Of a stretch of DNA of 21,963 nt, positions 1 to 5,450 are shown in pieces. The notes below the pieces were generated by a model, which saw nothing but the letters and a program-made list of their open reading frames with translations, was not told the DNA's origin and ran no database searches. The translations under genes were made by a program, and so were the position numbers. Numbering within the stretch: position 1 is the stretch's first letter; each line of letters begins with the position of its first letter. The stretch comes from a virus. Location of the stretch: the IMG/VR virus record IMGVR_UViG_3300031565_000430, positions 1 to 21,963 of that record; one strand, given 5' to 3'.

Positions 1-68
1 GTTGCTACAAGATGATCAACCAACGCCATCTGTTTTGCAGTCAACTTCTGTTGTCCAATGGTCTTCAT
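1..68 (-). CDS. Putative terminase small subunit (N-terminal 22 residues, cut by window edge)
   Basis: The complement of 68-66 is an ATG, preceded five bases upstream by a perfect GGAGG (complement of 74-78). The reading frame stays open to the window edge. The 22 visible residues contain KLTAKQMALVDHLVA, which has the LTxKQxxxVxxxL pattern typical of the start of phage small terminase subunits. Those proteins recognise the packaging site and hand DNA to the large terminase. The gene reads out of the window on the same strand as the late block, which fits a first late gene on a circular map. The family call rests on a short segment and is an inference; the gene start itself is well supported by its ribosome binding site. 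Confidence 0.6.
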   Translation of the reverse strand, partial: MKTIGQQKLTAKQMALVDHLVA

Positions 69-83
69 ATGCGCCTCCAGAAG

Positions 84-106
84 CCCCCCTCTCCCTCTCT
101 CCCCCC
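84..106. repeat. Homopyrimidine tract (near mirror repeat)
   Basis: These 23 consecutive bases on the plus strand are only C and T, with a run of six C at each end. The arrangement is close to mirror-symmetric. On the minus strand it is a purine-only leader just upstream of the terminase ribosome binding site. Such tracts can form triplex DNA or act as protein recognition sites; any role here is inference. Confidence 0.6.
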
Positions 107-136
107 ATTTACCACGCTTATCATGGCCCCTGTCAA
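107..136 (-). promoter_or_regulatory. Candidate late promoter (minus strand)
   Basis: A perfect -35 TTGACA is read on the minus strand (complement of 131-136). After an 18-bp spacer comes GTAAAT (complement of 107-112), a weak -10 matching three of six consensus bases. Transcription would start shortly before the purine tract and run into the terminase gene. The -35 abuts the palindrome at 137-151. Only the -35 is strong, so this is a candidate. Confidence 0.3.
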
Positions 137-146
137 GTAACGTAAT
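118..146 (+). promoter_or_regulatory. Candidate early promoter (plus strand)
   Basis: TTATCA (118-123) and CGTAAT (141-146) are separated by exactly 17 bp. Each matches four of six sigma-70 consensus bases. The -10 lies inside the palindrome at 137-151. A start near 153 would place the hairpin at 184-240 in the 5' leader of the early transcript. Matches are moderate. Confidence 0.3.
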
Positions 147-151
147 GTTAC
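137..151. promoter_or_regulatory. Palindromic operator candidate between divergent promoters
   Basis: GTAACgtaatGTTAC is a perfect 5-bp inverted repeat around a 5-bp centre. It covers the candidate plus-strand -10 and touches the candidate minus-strand -35. A protein bound here could affect both directions. The two small HTH proteins encoded at 1897-2314 are possible ligands, by inference. Confidence 0.4.
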
Positions 152-183
152 AGTCCGAAAGAAACTGTGTCCGCTATGCCAGT

Positions 184-240
184 CGATGCGCCCAGTCAAG
201 GCTTCCCTTCGGCGCTTCGCGGCCTTGACTTTGCGCATCG
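184..240 (+). promoter_or_regulatory. Long two-stem hairpin in early leader
   Basis: CGATGCGC (184-191) pairs with GCGCATCG (233-240), and AGTCAAGGC (194-202) pairs with GCCTTGACT (222-230). Only a CC/TT internal bulge separates the two stems, giving 17 base pairs over a 19-nt loop. No U-run follows, so it is not a standard intrinsic terminator. It sits between the candidate early promoter and the first early gene. It could be an RNase III or protein target in the leader RNA, or a DNA-level recognition site near the terminase gene. Confidence 0.6.
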
Positions 241-277
241 TCTGTCATTTGCGGGATCACATAATAAAGGAGAAACT

Positions 278-427
278 ATGAACAACATCAAGCAAAGAAT
301 CTTATTCGCTATCTCAGACCTGTGCCTGATTTCTCTGGGCTTCCTGCTTTCTGCCCTAGTCTTAGCGAACCTAGATAAAATACTATCTTTACTTCTTCAA
401 CCAATCGCTGCATACTCGCAGCACTAA
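278..427 (+). CDS. Small membrane protein, first early gene
   Basis: This is a 49-residue protein of unknown function. I chose ATG 278 rather than an upstream in-frame start at 167 because AAGGAG at 267-272 lies five bases before it, and because the upstream start would run through the hairpin at 184-240. A short basic N-terminus (KQR) is followed by a long hydrophobic stretch (about residues 8-42), consistent with one or two membrane passes. It opens the plus-strand early block and is followed after 13 bases by the next gene. Small membrane proteins in this position are often host-takeover or superinfection proteins, but nothing in the sequence proves that here. Confidence 0.65.
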   Translation: MNNIKQRILFAISDLCLISLGFLLSALVLANLDKILSLLLQPIAAYSQH

Positions 428-440
428 CAAGGAGAACACC

Positions 441-659
441 ATGCAATACCAATACACGCACGCTGACGAGGTTAATGTTTCAATAGGCATGACGCCTAAC
501 GACATGACCCGCCTCATAAAAATCCTAGAAGATTATACTGGCGATGAATGCAAATGGTTTGCTTCGAATACCGCAAATATCTTGCGCGAAGCTATGCAAA
601 AGACTGCAACAGCTATGATTATTCAAGGCGAATACATAAAGGAGAACACCAATGTTTGA
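441..659 (+). CDS. Hypothetical early protein (72 aa)
   Basis: The start at 441 has an AAGGAG six bases upstream. The product is mixed alpha/acidic with no motif I recognise. Its middle (DMTRLIKILEDY) looks helical, and there is no membrane segment. It overlaps the DUF932 gene by eight bases, so the two are likely translationally coupled: the ribosome binding site of the downstream gene (AAGGAGAACACC) lies inside this gene's end. Function unknown. Confidence 0.7.
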   Translation: MQYQYTHADEVNVSIGMTPNDMTRLIKILEDYTGDECKWFASNTANILREAMQKTATAMIIQGEYIKENTNV

Positions 660-1482
660 CGCACTCAATACTGACTGGTCTTTCCCAGTCGAAATGCAGC
701 CCATCTATGACAGGCTGAACCAACCGATCCAAGGCAATCAGGCTGTGGTTCGCACCGATACCAATGAGGTTCTCGGTGTGCATGGCTCGCGCTATCAAGT
801 CGTAACTCACGACACGGTAGTGAACAGCATCACCGATGCAGTCAAAGCTGCAAACATCAGCGCAGACTGGACACTAAAAACCTATACCGCAGAAGGTGGT
901 CGCAAGTTTCGAGGTGAGATTCTGTTTAACGATCTGACTGTTGAGCCAGTAGTCGGAGACTTCGTTAAGTTTCGCATCTCGTTCTTCAACAGCTACGATG
1001 GAAGCTGGTCCTTCCAGCAGTCAGCCGATGGCCTTCGCCTTTTCTGTCTGAACGGATGCACTCACGCAATCGCAACAGCCCGATCCAAATTAAAACACAC
1101 TCAGTCGATCAGTGTCGATGGCAGTGCAGACAAGATGGCGCTCGGTATGCAAACCTTCATTGAGCAGCGTGATGTATGGCGTGACTGGATGAACGTGCAA
1201 GTCAGCGACGAGATGGCTGAGTTGTTCTTCAAGACCACGCTTGCCAAAGCACCAAGCTACCAGAAGCTGGTCGAGAAAACCAACGACAAGCAGTTGGAAA
1301 GATTGCTTGGCATCTGGCACGACGAGCGCAGCCAGTTGGGCAGCAACAAGTGGGCCTTGTATAACTGCATGACCTACTGGGCATCGCATACCTACGACCT
1401 CAAGAACCCAGAGGTAGCCCGCCGCAACCGTGAGGATGCAATCACTAACGCAATGAAATCAAAGCATTGGGAGATGCAATGA
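652..1482 (+). CDS. DUF932 family phage/plasmid protein
   Basis: This 276-residue protein matches the DUF932 (phage/plasmid-like TIGR03299) pattern. It has an N-terminal segment with VLGVHGSRYQVVTHD, a central beta-rich part with FVKFRISFFNSYDGSWSF, and the segment LRLFCLNGCTHAI. The family is widespread in phages and plasmids and its biochemical role is not established. It lies at the head of the early block, overlaps its upstream neighbour by eight bases and its downstream neighbour by four (ATGA), and has AAGGAG seven bases before its ATG. It appears full length. Confidence 0.85.
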   Translation: MFDALNTDWSFPVEMQPIYDRLNQPIQGNQAVVRTDTNEVLGVHGSRYQVVTHDTVVNSITDAVKAANISADWTLKTYTAEGGRKFRGEILFNDLTVEPVVGDFVKFRISFFNSYDGSWSFQQSADGLRLFCLNGCTHAIATARSKLKHTQSISVDGSADKMALGMQTFIEQRDVWRDWMNVQVSDEMAELFFKTTLAKAPSYQKLVEKTNDKQLERLLGIWHDERSQLGSNKWALYNCMTYWASHTYDLKNPEVARRNREDAITNAMKSKHWEMQ

Positions 1483-1682
1483 CACGCAAAGACTATGAAC
1501 TAATCTGCGACAAGTTGGCTCCGCTGTTCCACTATCCGACAGCAATAGCAGAAGCCGCAGACATCTTAGCAACAACCAACCCACGCTTCGACCGCGATAA
1601 GTTTATCCGTCGAGCCACAGAGAAATGGGAAGAACGCTATGCACAAAACGCGCCACGAGTGGACGACTACATTCCTTATTAA
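1479..1682 (+). CDS. Hypothetical early protein (67 aa)
   Basis: ATG 1479 overlaps the DUF932 stop as ATGA, with GGGAG just upstream. An in-frame TTG at 1467 is less likely. The product is helical and charged (MTRKDYELICDKL, then DRDKFIRRATEKWEERY), with no transmembrane segment. The last 44 bases overlap the next gene in another frame. I do not recognise the family; small proteins of this shape are common in proteobacterial phage early regions. Confidence 0.7.
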   Translation: MTRKDYELICDKLAPLFHYPTAIAEAADILATTNPRFDRDKFIRRATEKWEERYAQNAPRVDDYIPY

Positions 1683-1878
1683 GCATGACGACCCTGACGT
1701 TTACGTCATCAGGGATTGTCCAGAGTGCGGAGGATCAGGCGAACTTGAGTATGAGAAAACAAAGTATCGTCTCGACGGAGATGTAGACTATGAAGACATC
1801 GTTGAAGCCTGCTGGAACTGTGACGGACACGGCACTGTAGAGATCAGGCAAGACGATCTTCTTGACGACGACGAGTAG
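1639..1878 (+). CDS. DnaJ-type zinc-finger protein (79 aa)
   Basis: Two CxxC knuckles are visible: CPECGGSG (Cys27, Cys30) and CWNCDGHG (Cys58, Cys61). This is the CxxCxGxG pattern of the DnaJ central zinc finger, reduced here to one zinc site. The C-terminus is very acidic (DDLLDDDE). No J-domain or other catalytic part is present. The start at 1639 lies 44 bases inside the preceding gene; GGGAAGAA occurs a few bases upstream and no later in-frame ATG was found. Many phages carry such small zinc proteins of unknown partner; it may bind nucleic acid or a host protein. Confidence 0.7.
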   Translation: MHKTRHEWTTTFLIKHDDPDVYVIRDCPECGGSGELEYEKTKYRLDGDVDYEDIVEACWNCDGHGTVEIRQDDLLDDDE

Positions 1879-1892
1879 CTGCGTTAATGCAG
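1879..1892. promoter_or_regulatory. Near-perfect palindrome upstream of HTH gene
   Basis: CTGCGTTAATGCAG is a 14-bp palindrome with a single mismatched pair. It fills most of the 18-base gap between the zinc-finger gene and the HTH gene. No clear ribosome binding site is present in the gap. It may be an autoregulatory operator for the downstream HTH protein. Confidence 0.35.
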
Positions 1893-1896
1893 TGGT

Positions 1897-2103
1897 ATGA
1901 AATCATACCTCGTCAGTCTTAAACAAATAGCAGAGGCGCACAACGTGCCTCTGCTTCGAGCCTTCCAAGCTGCTGGCTTGCCAACATCAACCTACTATCG
2001 GACGATCAACGGGGTGACTGAGCTTCGGCATGACACTGCCGACAGGGTAAAAAAATCCATTGACGAACTTTACAAGATTCAACAAGCCAATCAAGATACC
2101 TAA
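1897..2103 (+). CDS. Small helix-turn-helix DNA-binding protein (68 aa)
   Basis: The product reads as a lambda-repressor-like HTH: LKQIAEAHNVPLLRAFQAAG, then LPTSTYYRTINGVTEL as turn and recognition helix, then DTADRVKKSIDELY. It has no dimerisation or sensor domain, so it would act as a small regulator of the Cro or accessory type. The ribosome binding site is weak, while the palindrome at 1879-1892 lies directly upstream, suggesting controlled expression. It overlaps the next HTH gene by 44 bases. Whether it controls the divergent region at 69-277 is inference. Confidence 0.7.
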   Translation: MKSYLVSLKQIAEAHNVPLLRAFQAAGLPTSTYYRTINGVTELRHDTADRVKKSIDELYKIQQANQDT

Positions 2104-2314
2104 AGACTATGAGCTTCTAGTTTCTGAGTTGACTACCGCTCGAACTAGCATGAACATTAGTCAGGAATCTTTGGCCTATAAAATCGGATGCACTAACTCG
2201 TTGATCCACAAGTGGGAAACACACAAGCGGTTGCCATCTGGTTTCATGTTGATCTGTTGGTTGGACGCACTTGGCTACGAAATCGAAGTTAAAAAAAGAG
2301 ACAGCGAAATGTGA
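2060..2314 (+). CDS. XRE-family HTH regulator (84 aa)
   Basis: Residues 22-75 form a clear XRE/HTH_3 domain: ELTTARTSMNISQESLAYKI, then CTNSLIHKWETHKRLPSGFM. The only start that keeps the whole domain is the TTG at 2060; the next in-frame ATG (2150) would cut off the first helix. A TTG start with poor Shine-Dalgarno sequence suggests low expression or coupling to the overlapping upstream HTH gene. The 3' end contains a run of seven A (2291-2297). A one-base slip there would fuse the protein to the cysteine-rich frame that follows. Confidence 0.7.
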   Translation: MTNFTRFNKPIKIPKDYELLVSELTTARTSMNISQESLAYKIGCTNSLIHKWETHKRLPSGFMLICWLDALGYEIEVKKRDSEM

Positions 2315-2585
2315 CTCTTGCAACTTTGTTGTGAGAAACTTCGTTGCCATACTGAAACACGATCATGCACGAACCAATAACAAGCATTGGTTTATCTGCA
2401 CTGATTGTTATGAGGCCGACCTATGGCAAACAAGAATAAGCTCAAAGGAAGCTACCATGAAAAGTGGTTCGTGGACTGGCTCCAAAAGCTCGGCATCAAA
2501 GCGAAACGCCAGCCCCTCTCAGGAAGTTTGGGAGGAGAATATAGCGGCGACATCAAGCTCGAACTCTTCGGACTTGAACTGGTAG
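2271..2585 (+). CDS. Possible zinc-ribbon protein or 3' extension of the XRE gene
   Basis: This frame encodes CDSCNF and, 25 residues later, CTDCY, a convincing pair of CxxC zinc ligands with an HDH in between. The only start upstream of the first Cys pair is a TTG at 2271 inside the XRE gene, without a ribosome binding site. The last 55 residues overlap the nuclease gene out of frame and are serine-rich and low quality, so the true end may be earlier or the frame may be broken. A single-base slip in the A7 run at 2291-2297 joins it to the XRE frame. It could be an independent gene, a slippage product, or the trace of a frameshift. Confidence 0.35.
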   Translation: MATKSKLKKETAKCDSCNFVVRNFVAILKHDHARTNNKHWFICTDCYEADLWQTRISSKEATMKSGSWTGSKSSASKRNASPSQEVWEENIAATSSSNSSDLNW

Positions 2586-2761
2586 CCGAGGTTAAGTATC
2601 GGGATGCCAGCAATTTCCCAAGCCCCTTTTCTGTCTTAGAAAACAGGGACTTGGCACTATACAAAAGACGGAGGGGAACTCCGCAAACCTTAGTCATAAT
2701 CAGCGGCGAGACATTCGCCAAACTTATGGAGAACAGCAATGGAAAAGAACCTACTAAATAA
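2423..2761 (+). CDS. PD-(D/E)XK nuclease, Holliday-junction-resolvase-like (112 aa)
   Basis: The order of motifs fits a small PD-(D/E)XK endonuclease of the archaeal-Hjc/phage type: Glu13 in the first helix (SYHEKWF), a basic stretch KRQPLSGSLGG, SGDIK with Asp43, and AEVKYR with Glu56 and Lys58. Such enzymes cut branched DNA with a metal ion. In an early phage block it would resolve recombination or replication intermediates, fitting the nearby YqaJ/ERF pair. GAGG lies seven bases before ATG 2423. It overlaps the next gene by 23 bases. The exact substrate cannot be read from sequence. Confidence 0.75.
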   Translation: MANKNKLKGSYHEKWFVDWLQKLGIKAKRQPLSGSLGGEYSGDIKLELFGLELVAEVKYRDASNFPSPFSVLENRDLALYKRRRGTPQTLVIISGETFAKLMENSNGKEPTK

Positions 2762-3020
2762 ATTCAACGACTGGCATAGGGACAACCCGCAAGTATACGA
2801 GTTGTTCAAGCAATTTGCTTTTGAAGCAATCAGACGAGGTCACAAGCGCCTGTCTGCATGGCTTGTCGTTGGTCGCATTCGATGGGAAACTTCCATCATT
2901 ACACACGGCGATGATTATAAAGTCAGCAATGATTTCATCGCTCTGTATGCCCGAAAGTTTATGGCAGACTACCCCCAACACGAAGGCTTCTTTGCAACCA
3001 AGGAAATGAAGAGAGCCTAA
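2739..3020 (+). CDS. Conserved hypothetical phage protein (93 aa)
   Basis: A soluble, helical protein with the segment RLSAWLVVGRIRWET followed by DDYKVSNDFIALYARKF. From memory I associate this pattern with an unnamed family found next to replication genes in many proteobacterial phages. No catalytic motif is evident. GGAG lies five bases before ATG 2739, inside the nuclease gene. Its stop overlaps the initiator gene start as TAATG, so it is likely coupled to the replication initiator. Confidence 0.75.
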   Translation: MEKNLLNKFNDWHRDNPQVYELFKQFAFEAIRRGHKRLSAWLVVGRIRWETSIITHGDDYKVSNDFIALYARKFMADYPQHEGFFATKEMKRA

Positions 3021-3610
3021 TGTCCTTCGCTCACATGGCGTGGGCATGGAGCAACAGCATTGGCGATCCACTTGCCAAGCTGTTGCTTCTATCCCTAGCT
3101 GACCGCGCCGATAAAGAGACAGGTCAGTGCTGGCCGAGCCTTGGTCGCTTGGCACAAGACACAGAGATGAGCAGCGCAACCGTTGCTCGTAAGCTCAGAT
3201 ACCTAGAAGAACGTCAGCTAATCCATAGAACGCAGCGCAATGCGACCTCTACTTTATACACTCTACCCTATCTCACAGAGAGACAGGGGGTGTCTCACAC
3301 AGAGACAGGGGGGTGTCTCACAGTGAGAGACAAACCTATAAGTAATAATCTATCAGAGAATAATATATACTTCGAAGACTTCTGGTCGAAGTATCCAAGG
3401 AAGACTGGCAAGGGTCAGGCTCGCAAGGCATTCGACTCTGCTATGAAGAAGGCGACCCTCGCTGAACTGATGGATGGACTGGATAAGTTTGTCTCTTCTT
3501 CGCAGGGAACTGAGACTCGGTTCATTGCCCATGCTTCGACATGGCTGAACGGAGAGCGTTGGCTAGATGAATATGAAGCGGGGTGGCAAGATGTCCTCAA
3601 TGACCTATGA
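3020..3610 (+). CDS. Replication initiator, lambda-O-like (winged HTH plus C-terminal domain)
   Basis: Residues 15-80 form a winged helix-turn-helix of the HTH_36 type (CWPSLGRLAQDTEMSSATVA, then RKLRYLEERQLIHR). A flexible linker (about 84-117) follows, then a C-terminal region with FEDFWSKYPRKTGKGQARKAF and FIAHASTWLNGERW. The latter resembles the partner-binding part of phage O-type and primosomal proteins. In lambda, O binds iterons inside its own gene and recruits the helicase through P. Here the linker is encoded by three 22-23 bp repeats followed by AT-rich DNA, the same design. The start forms TAATG with the upstream stop. The role is well supported; direct binding to the repeats is inference. 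Confidence 0.8.
   Translation: MSFAHMAWAWSNSIGDPLAKLLLLSLADRADKETGQCWPSLGRLAQDTEMSSATVARKLRYLEERQLIHRTQRNATSTLYTLPYLTERQGVSHTETGGCLTVRDKPISNNLSENNIYFEDFWSKYPRKTGKGQARKAFDSAMKKATLAELMDGLDKFVSSSQGTETRFIAHASTWLNGERWLDEYEAGWQDVLNDL
3269..3336. repeat. Three iteron-like direct repeats inside the initiator gene
   Basis: Units start at 3269, 3291 and 3314 and are 22, 23 and 23 bp long. Each begins T(A/G)TCTCACA and carries GAGACA about nine to thirteen bases later. The second contains the dyad TGTCTC-acaca-GAGACA (3291-3307). The third contains TCTCAC-a-GTGAGA (3316-3328). The first two end in runs of five or six G. Spacing of about two helical turns is typical of replication iterons. Confidence 0.75.
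3337..3372. other. AT-rich DNA-unwinding element candidate (origin)
   Basis: These 36 bases contain only six G or C (30 of 36 A/T) and directly follow the iteron-like repeats. Together with 3269-3336 this is the expected layout of a theta-type phage origin embedded in the initiator gene. Confidence 0.6.
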
Positions 3611-4121
3611 ACAAAGAATGTCTGAACTCAAACTCTGGTTCAGCAAGGAGATCGCAACGCGGTTCACAATGCCGACAGGCATTGACCCCAAGCTATCCAT
3701 CACGGACACGCTCGACGCAGTAAACAATAACCTACCTCTGAACATAACGCAGGCGCAGATGCAGCACCTCGTCGCCTCCATAGCGAAAGAGGTGGTGCAA
3801 TCTGCGCGGACCAGAACCCTACCCCAACCCAAGGACTTTATAACCGCCGCCGCAAATGCCTCTAGGAGCTACAGAGAGGAGCCTACAGGGGCCGTCTCTA
3901 CCTTCAACGACTCTGGGCAGCTACGAAGAATAGAGCGGCTTATACGGGACAGAAAAGCGGTGCCGGAAAGCTGGCTTAAAGGTGAGCGCAGAAAGGAACT
4001 GCTTGCCGAGACCTCGGTAACGCTCAGTGATCTTGCCGCATACGACAAGACAATGGCTGAATGGATCACCGAGGAGGATGATTTCCTGAATGAGTCGCAA
4101 CCGATTCAGGAAGAGTATTGA
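3591..4121 (+). CDS. Hypothetical protein in helicase-loader position (176 aa)
   Basis: Follows the O-like initiator with a 20-base overlap, the place where lambda-like phages encode the helicase loader (P) or a helicase. The protein is soluble and mostly helical (SELKLWFSKEIATRF, then MQHLVASIAKEVVQSARTRT), with an acidic C-terminus. I see no Walker A or other ATPase motif. Starts at 3567, 3573, 3591 and 3600 are all in frame; 3591 has the best purine-rich upstream context (GCGGGGTGG). A loader function is positional inference only. Confidence 0.6.
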   Translation: MSSMTYEQRMSELKLWFSKEIATRFTMPTGIDPKLSITDTLDAVNNNLPLNITQAQMQHLVASIAKEVVQSARTRTLPQPKDFITAAANASRSYREEPTGAVSTFNDSGQLRRIERLIRDRKAVPESWLKGERRKELLAETSVTLSDLAAYDKTMAEWITEEDDFLNESQPIQEEY

Positions 4122-4166
4122 CTCTGCTGCGAATAAGCAGTAGCGTCCTGATGTGGAGGAGAACAC

Positions 4167-4937
4167 ATGGAACGTAAAGGATTCATCGGAGGTTCCGACT
4201 GCGTGAAGATTATGCAGGGGAACTGGCTAGAACTTTGGCAGGTAAAGACTGGCAGGCTGGAGCCTGACGATCTGTCAGATAACGTGGCTGTTCAGCTTGG
4301 CATCTGGACTGAGAACTTTAACCTGAGATGGTTCGAGCGTCAGCATGGTGCTGTAATCAAGAACCACCAGATGCAATTCGAGAAGCAGATCGGATCGGTT
4401 CCCGTCAAGGGAACTATAGATGGAAGGTGGGGTGGAGCTATTGTTGAAGCCAAGCACACCAACAACTTCAATACTATGGACACTCTGATCCAATACTATA
4501 TGCCGCAGCTTCAGCTATACTGTCACCTAGCTGGCAGCGATGGCGCACACCTGTCTGCAATCTTCGGCAATAACAAATGGGACTCTGCCTATGTCGGCTA
4601 CAATGAAGAGTATTTCAATTCAATGTGGGCAGTGGTGTCTGACTTCTGGGGTTACGTTATACGCGATGAAGAGCCGATTGCTATTGGTCCCATACAGATT
4701 GAAATGGACAAGATCGAGGTGGACCAAATGGTCTGCCGTGACGCCGGAACAGACAACGAGTTTATCGACGCGGCCAACCGTTACGTCGAGAACCAAGATC
4801 AGGCTCGTCTATTCGAGATAGCAAAGACAGACCTAAAGAACATGGTCGCAGATAATGAGAGAGAAGTCTACTGCGACCTGATTACAATCAAGCGCGACAA
4901 GCGTGGATCGCTTCGCATCACACCAAGGAGAACATGA
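4167..4937 (+). CDS. YqaJ-type viral recombinase exonuclease
   Basis: A lambda-exonuclease-fold nuclease. It shows the N-terminal IGGSD motif, GIWTENFNLRWFE with Glu50, GTIDGRW with Asp85, VEAKH with Glu94 and Lys96, and the downstream MPQLQLY helix that positions the active site. These proteins digest one strand of DNA ends 5' to 3' to expose a 3' tail for an annealing protein. The ERF gene that performs annealing follows at once with an ATGA overlap, making a two-component recombination system comparable to lambda Exo-Beta. GGAGGAGAACAC precedes ATG 4167. The gene appears intact and full length. Confidence 0.85.
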   Translation: MERKGFIGGSDCVKIMQGNWLELWQVKTGRLEPDDLSDNVAVQLGIWTENFNLRWFERQHGAVIKNHQMQFEKQIGSVPVKGTIDGRWGGAIVEAKHTNNFNTMDTLIQYYMPQLQLYCHLAGSDGAHLSAIFGNNKWDSAYVGYNEEYFNSMWAVVSDFWGYVIRDEEPIAIGPIQIEMDKIEVDQMVCRDAGTDNEFIDAANRYVENQDQARLFEIAKTDLKNMVADNEREVYCDLITIKRDKRGSLRITPRRT

Positions 4938-5353
4938 TGACTGACGCAATCAAAGACCTAATCAAAGCCCAGAAGCAGACCGCACCTCTGGTTAAGAACG
5001 CAGTGAACCCGCACTTCCGCAACAAGTATGCTGATCTTGGCGCTGTCCTTGAGGCTTCGCTTGACGCATTCCATGCCAACAACTTCGCAATGATCCAGCA
5101 CAATGGAGCGGACGAGCATGGACAATACGTTGCCACCTCTCTGGTTCACACCAGTGGCGAGCGGTTCGAGTCCAAAGTTTATCTGGTTCTATCCAAGAAC
5201 GATATGCAAGGACTCGGCAGTGCAATCACCTATGCTCGCAGGTATGGGCTTCTCTCGCTGGCAGGACTGGCAGCAGAAGACGACGATGGTAACGCAGCCG
5301 TGAAGAGCGGGCCTGCACCAGTTACTAAGTTTGTCAAGGACGCAGGATTCTAA
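4934..5353 (+). CDS. erf: ERF-family single-strand annealing protein
   Basis: The core motif DMQGLGSAITYARRYGLLSL followed by AGLAAEDDD is diagnostic of ERF, the P22-type annealing protein. The N-terminal NPHFRNKYADLGAVLEA also fits. It would coat the 3' tails made by the YqaJ exonuclease, anneal homologous strands and help circularise or concatenate the genome. At 139 residues it is shorter than P22 Erf, mainly at the C-terminus. AAGGAG is three bases before ATG 4934 and six before ATG 4937, so 4937 may be the true start; 4934 overlaps the YqaJ stop. Confidence 0.9.
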   Translation: MMTDAIKDLIKAQKQTAPLVKNAVNPHFRNKYADLGAVLEASLDAFHANNFAMIQHNGADEHGQYVATSLVHTSGERFESKVYLVLSKNDMQGLGSAITYARRYGLLSLAGLAAEDDDGNAAVKSGPAPVTKFVKDAGF

Positions 5354-5425
5354 TTCGTGGCGTGGGGTTTCATCGGTCCCTTATTGAGCCTGACGGGGTG
5401 GCGGGTTGCCACGAATCCACCCCAC
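5353..5425 (+). promoter_or_regulatory. Structured intergenic element with competing hairpins
   Basis: In the 97-base gap between ERF and the SSB-like gene, ATTCGTGGC (5353-5361) is complementary to GCCACGAAT (5408-5416), GTGGGGT (5362-5368) to ACCCCAC (5419-5425), and GGGGTGG (5395-5401) to CCACCCC (5417-5423). These pairings cannot all form at once and the first two together would make a pseudoknot. It may be an attenuator, protein-binding leader or small RNA. No U-run follows. Confidence 0.45.
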
Positions 5426-5450
5426 TAACTTTAACACAGGAGCCAGAAGC

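Noticed and set aside
167-277. Upstream extension of the first early gene to ATG 167
   Set aside because: It would translate the 184-240 hairpin into an unlike sequence and lacks a Shine-Dalgarno site; ATG 278 has AAGGAG.
2754-3179. Minus-strand open frame of 141 codons
   Set aside because: It opposes the 93-aa gene and the initiator start, and has no ribosome binding site or recognisable domain.
3269-3336. CRISPR-like repeat array
   Set aside because: The repeats are contiguous without spacers and lie inside a coding region; an iteron reading fits better.
5150-5175. tRNA T-arm-like GGTTCGAGTCC
   Set aside because: It is within the ERF coding frame with no acceptor stem or other arms around it.
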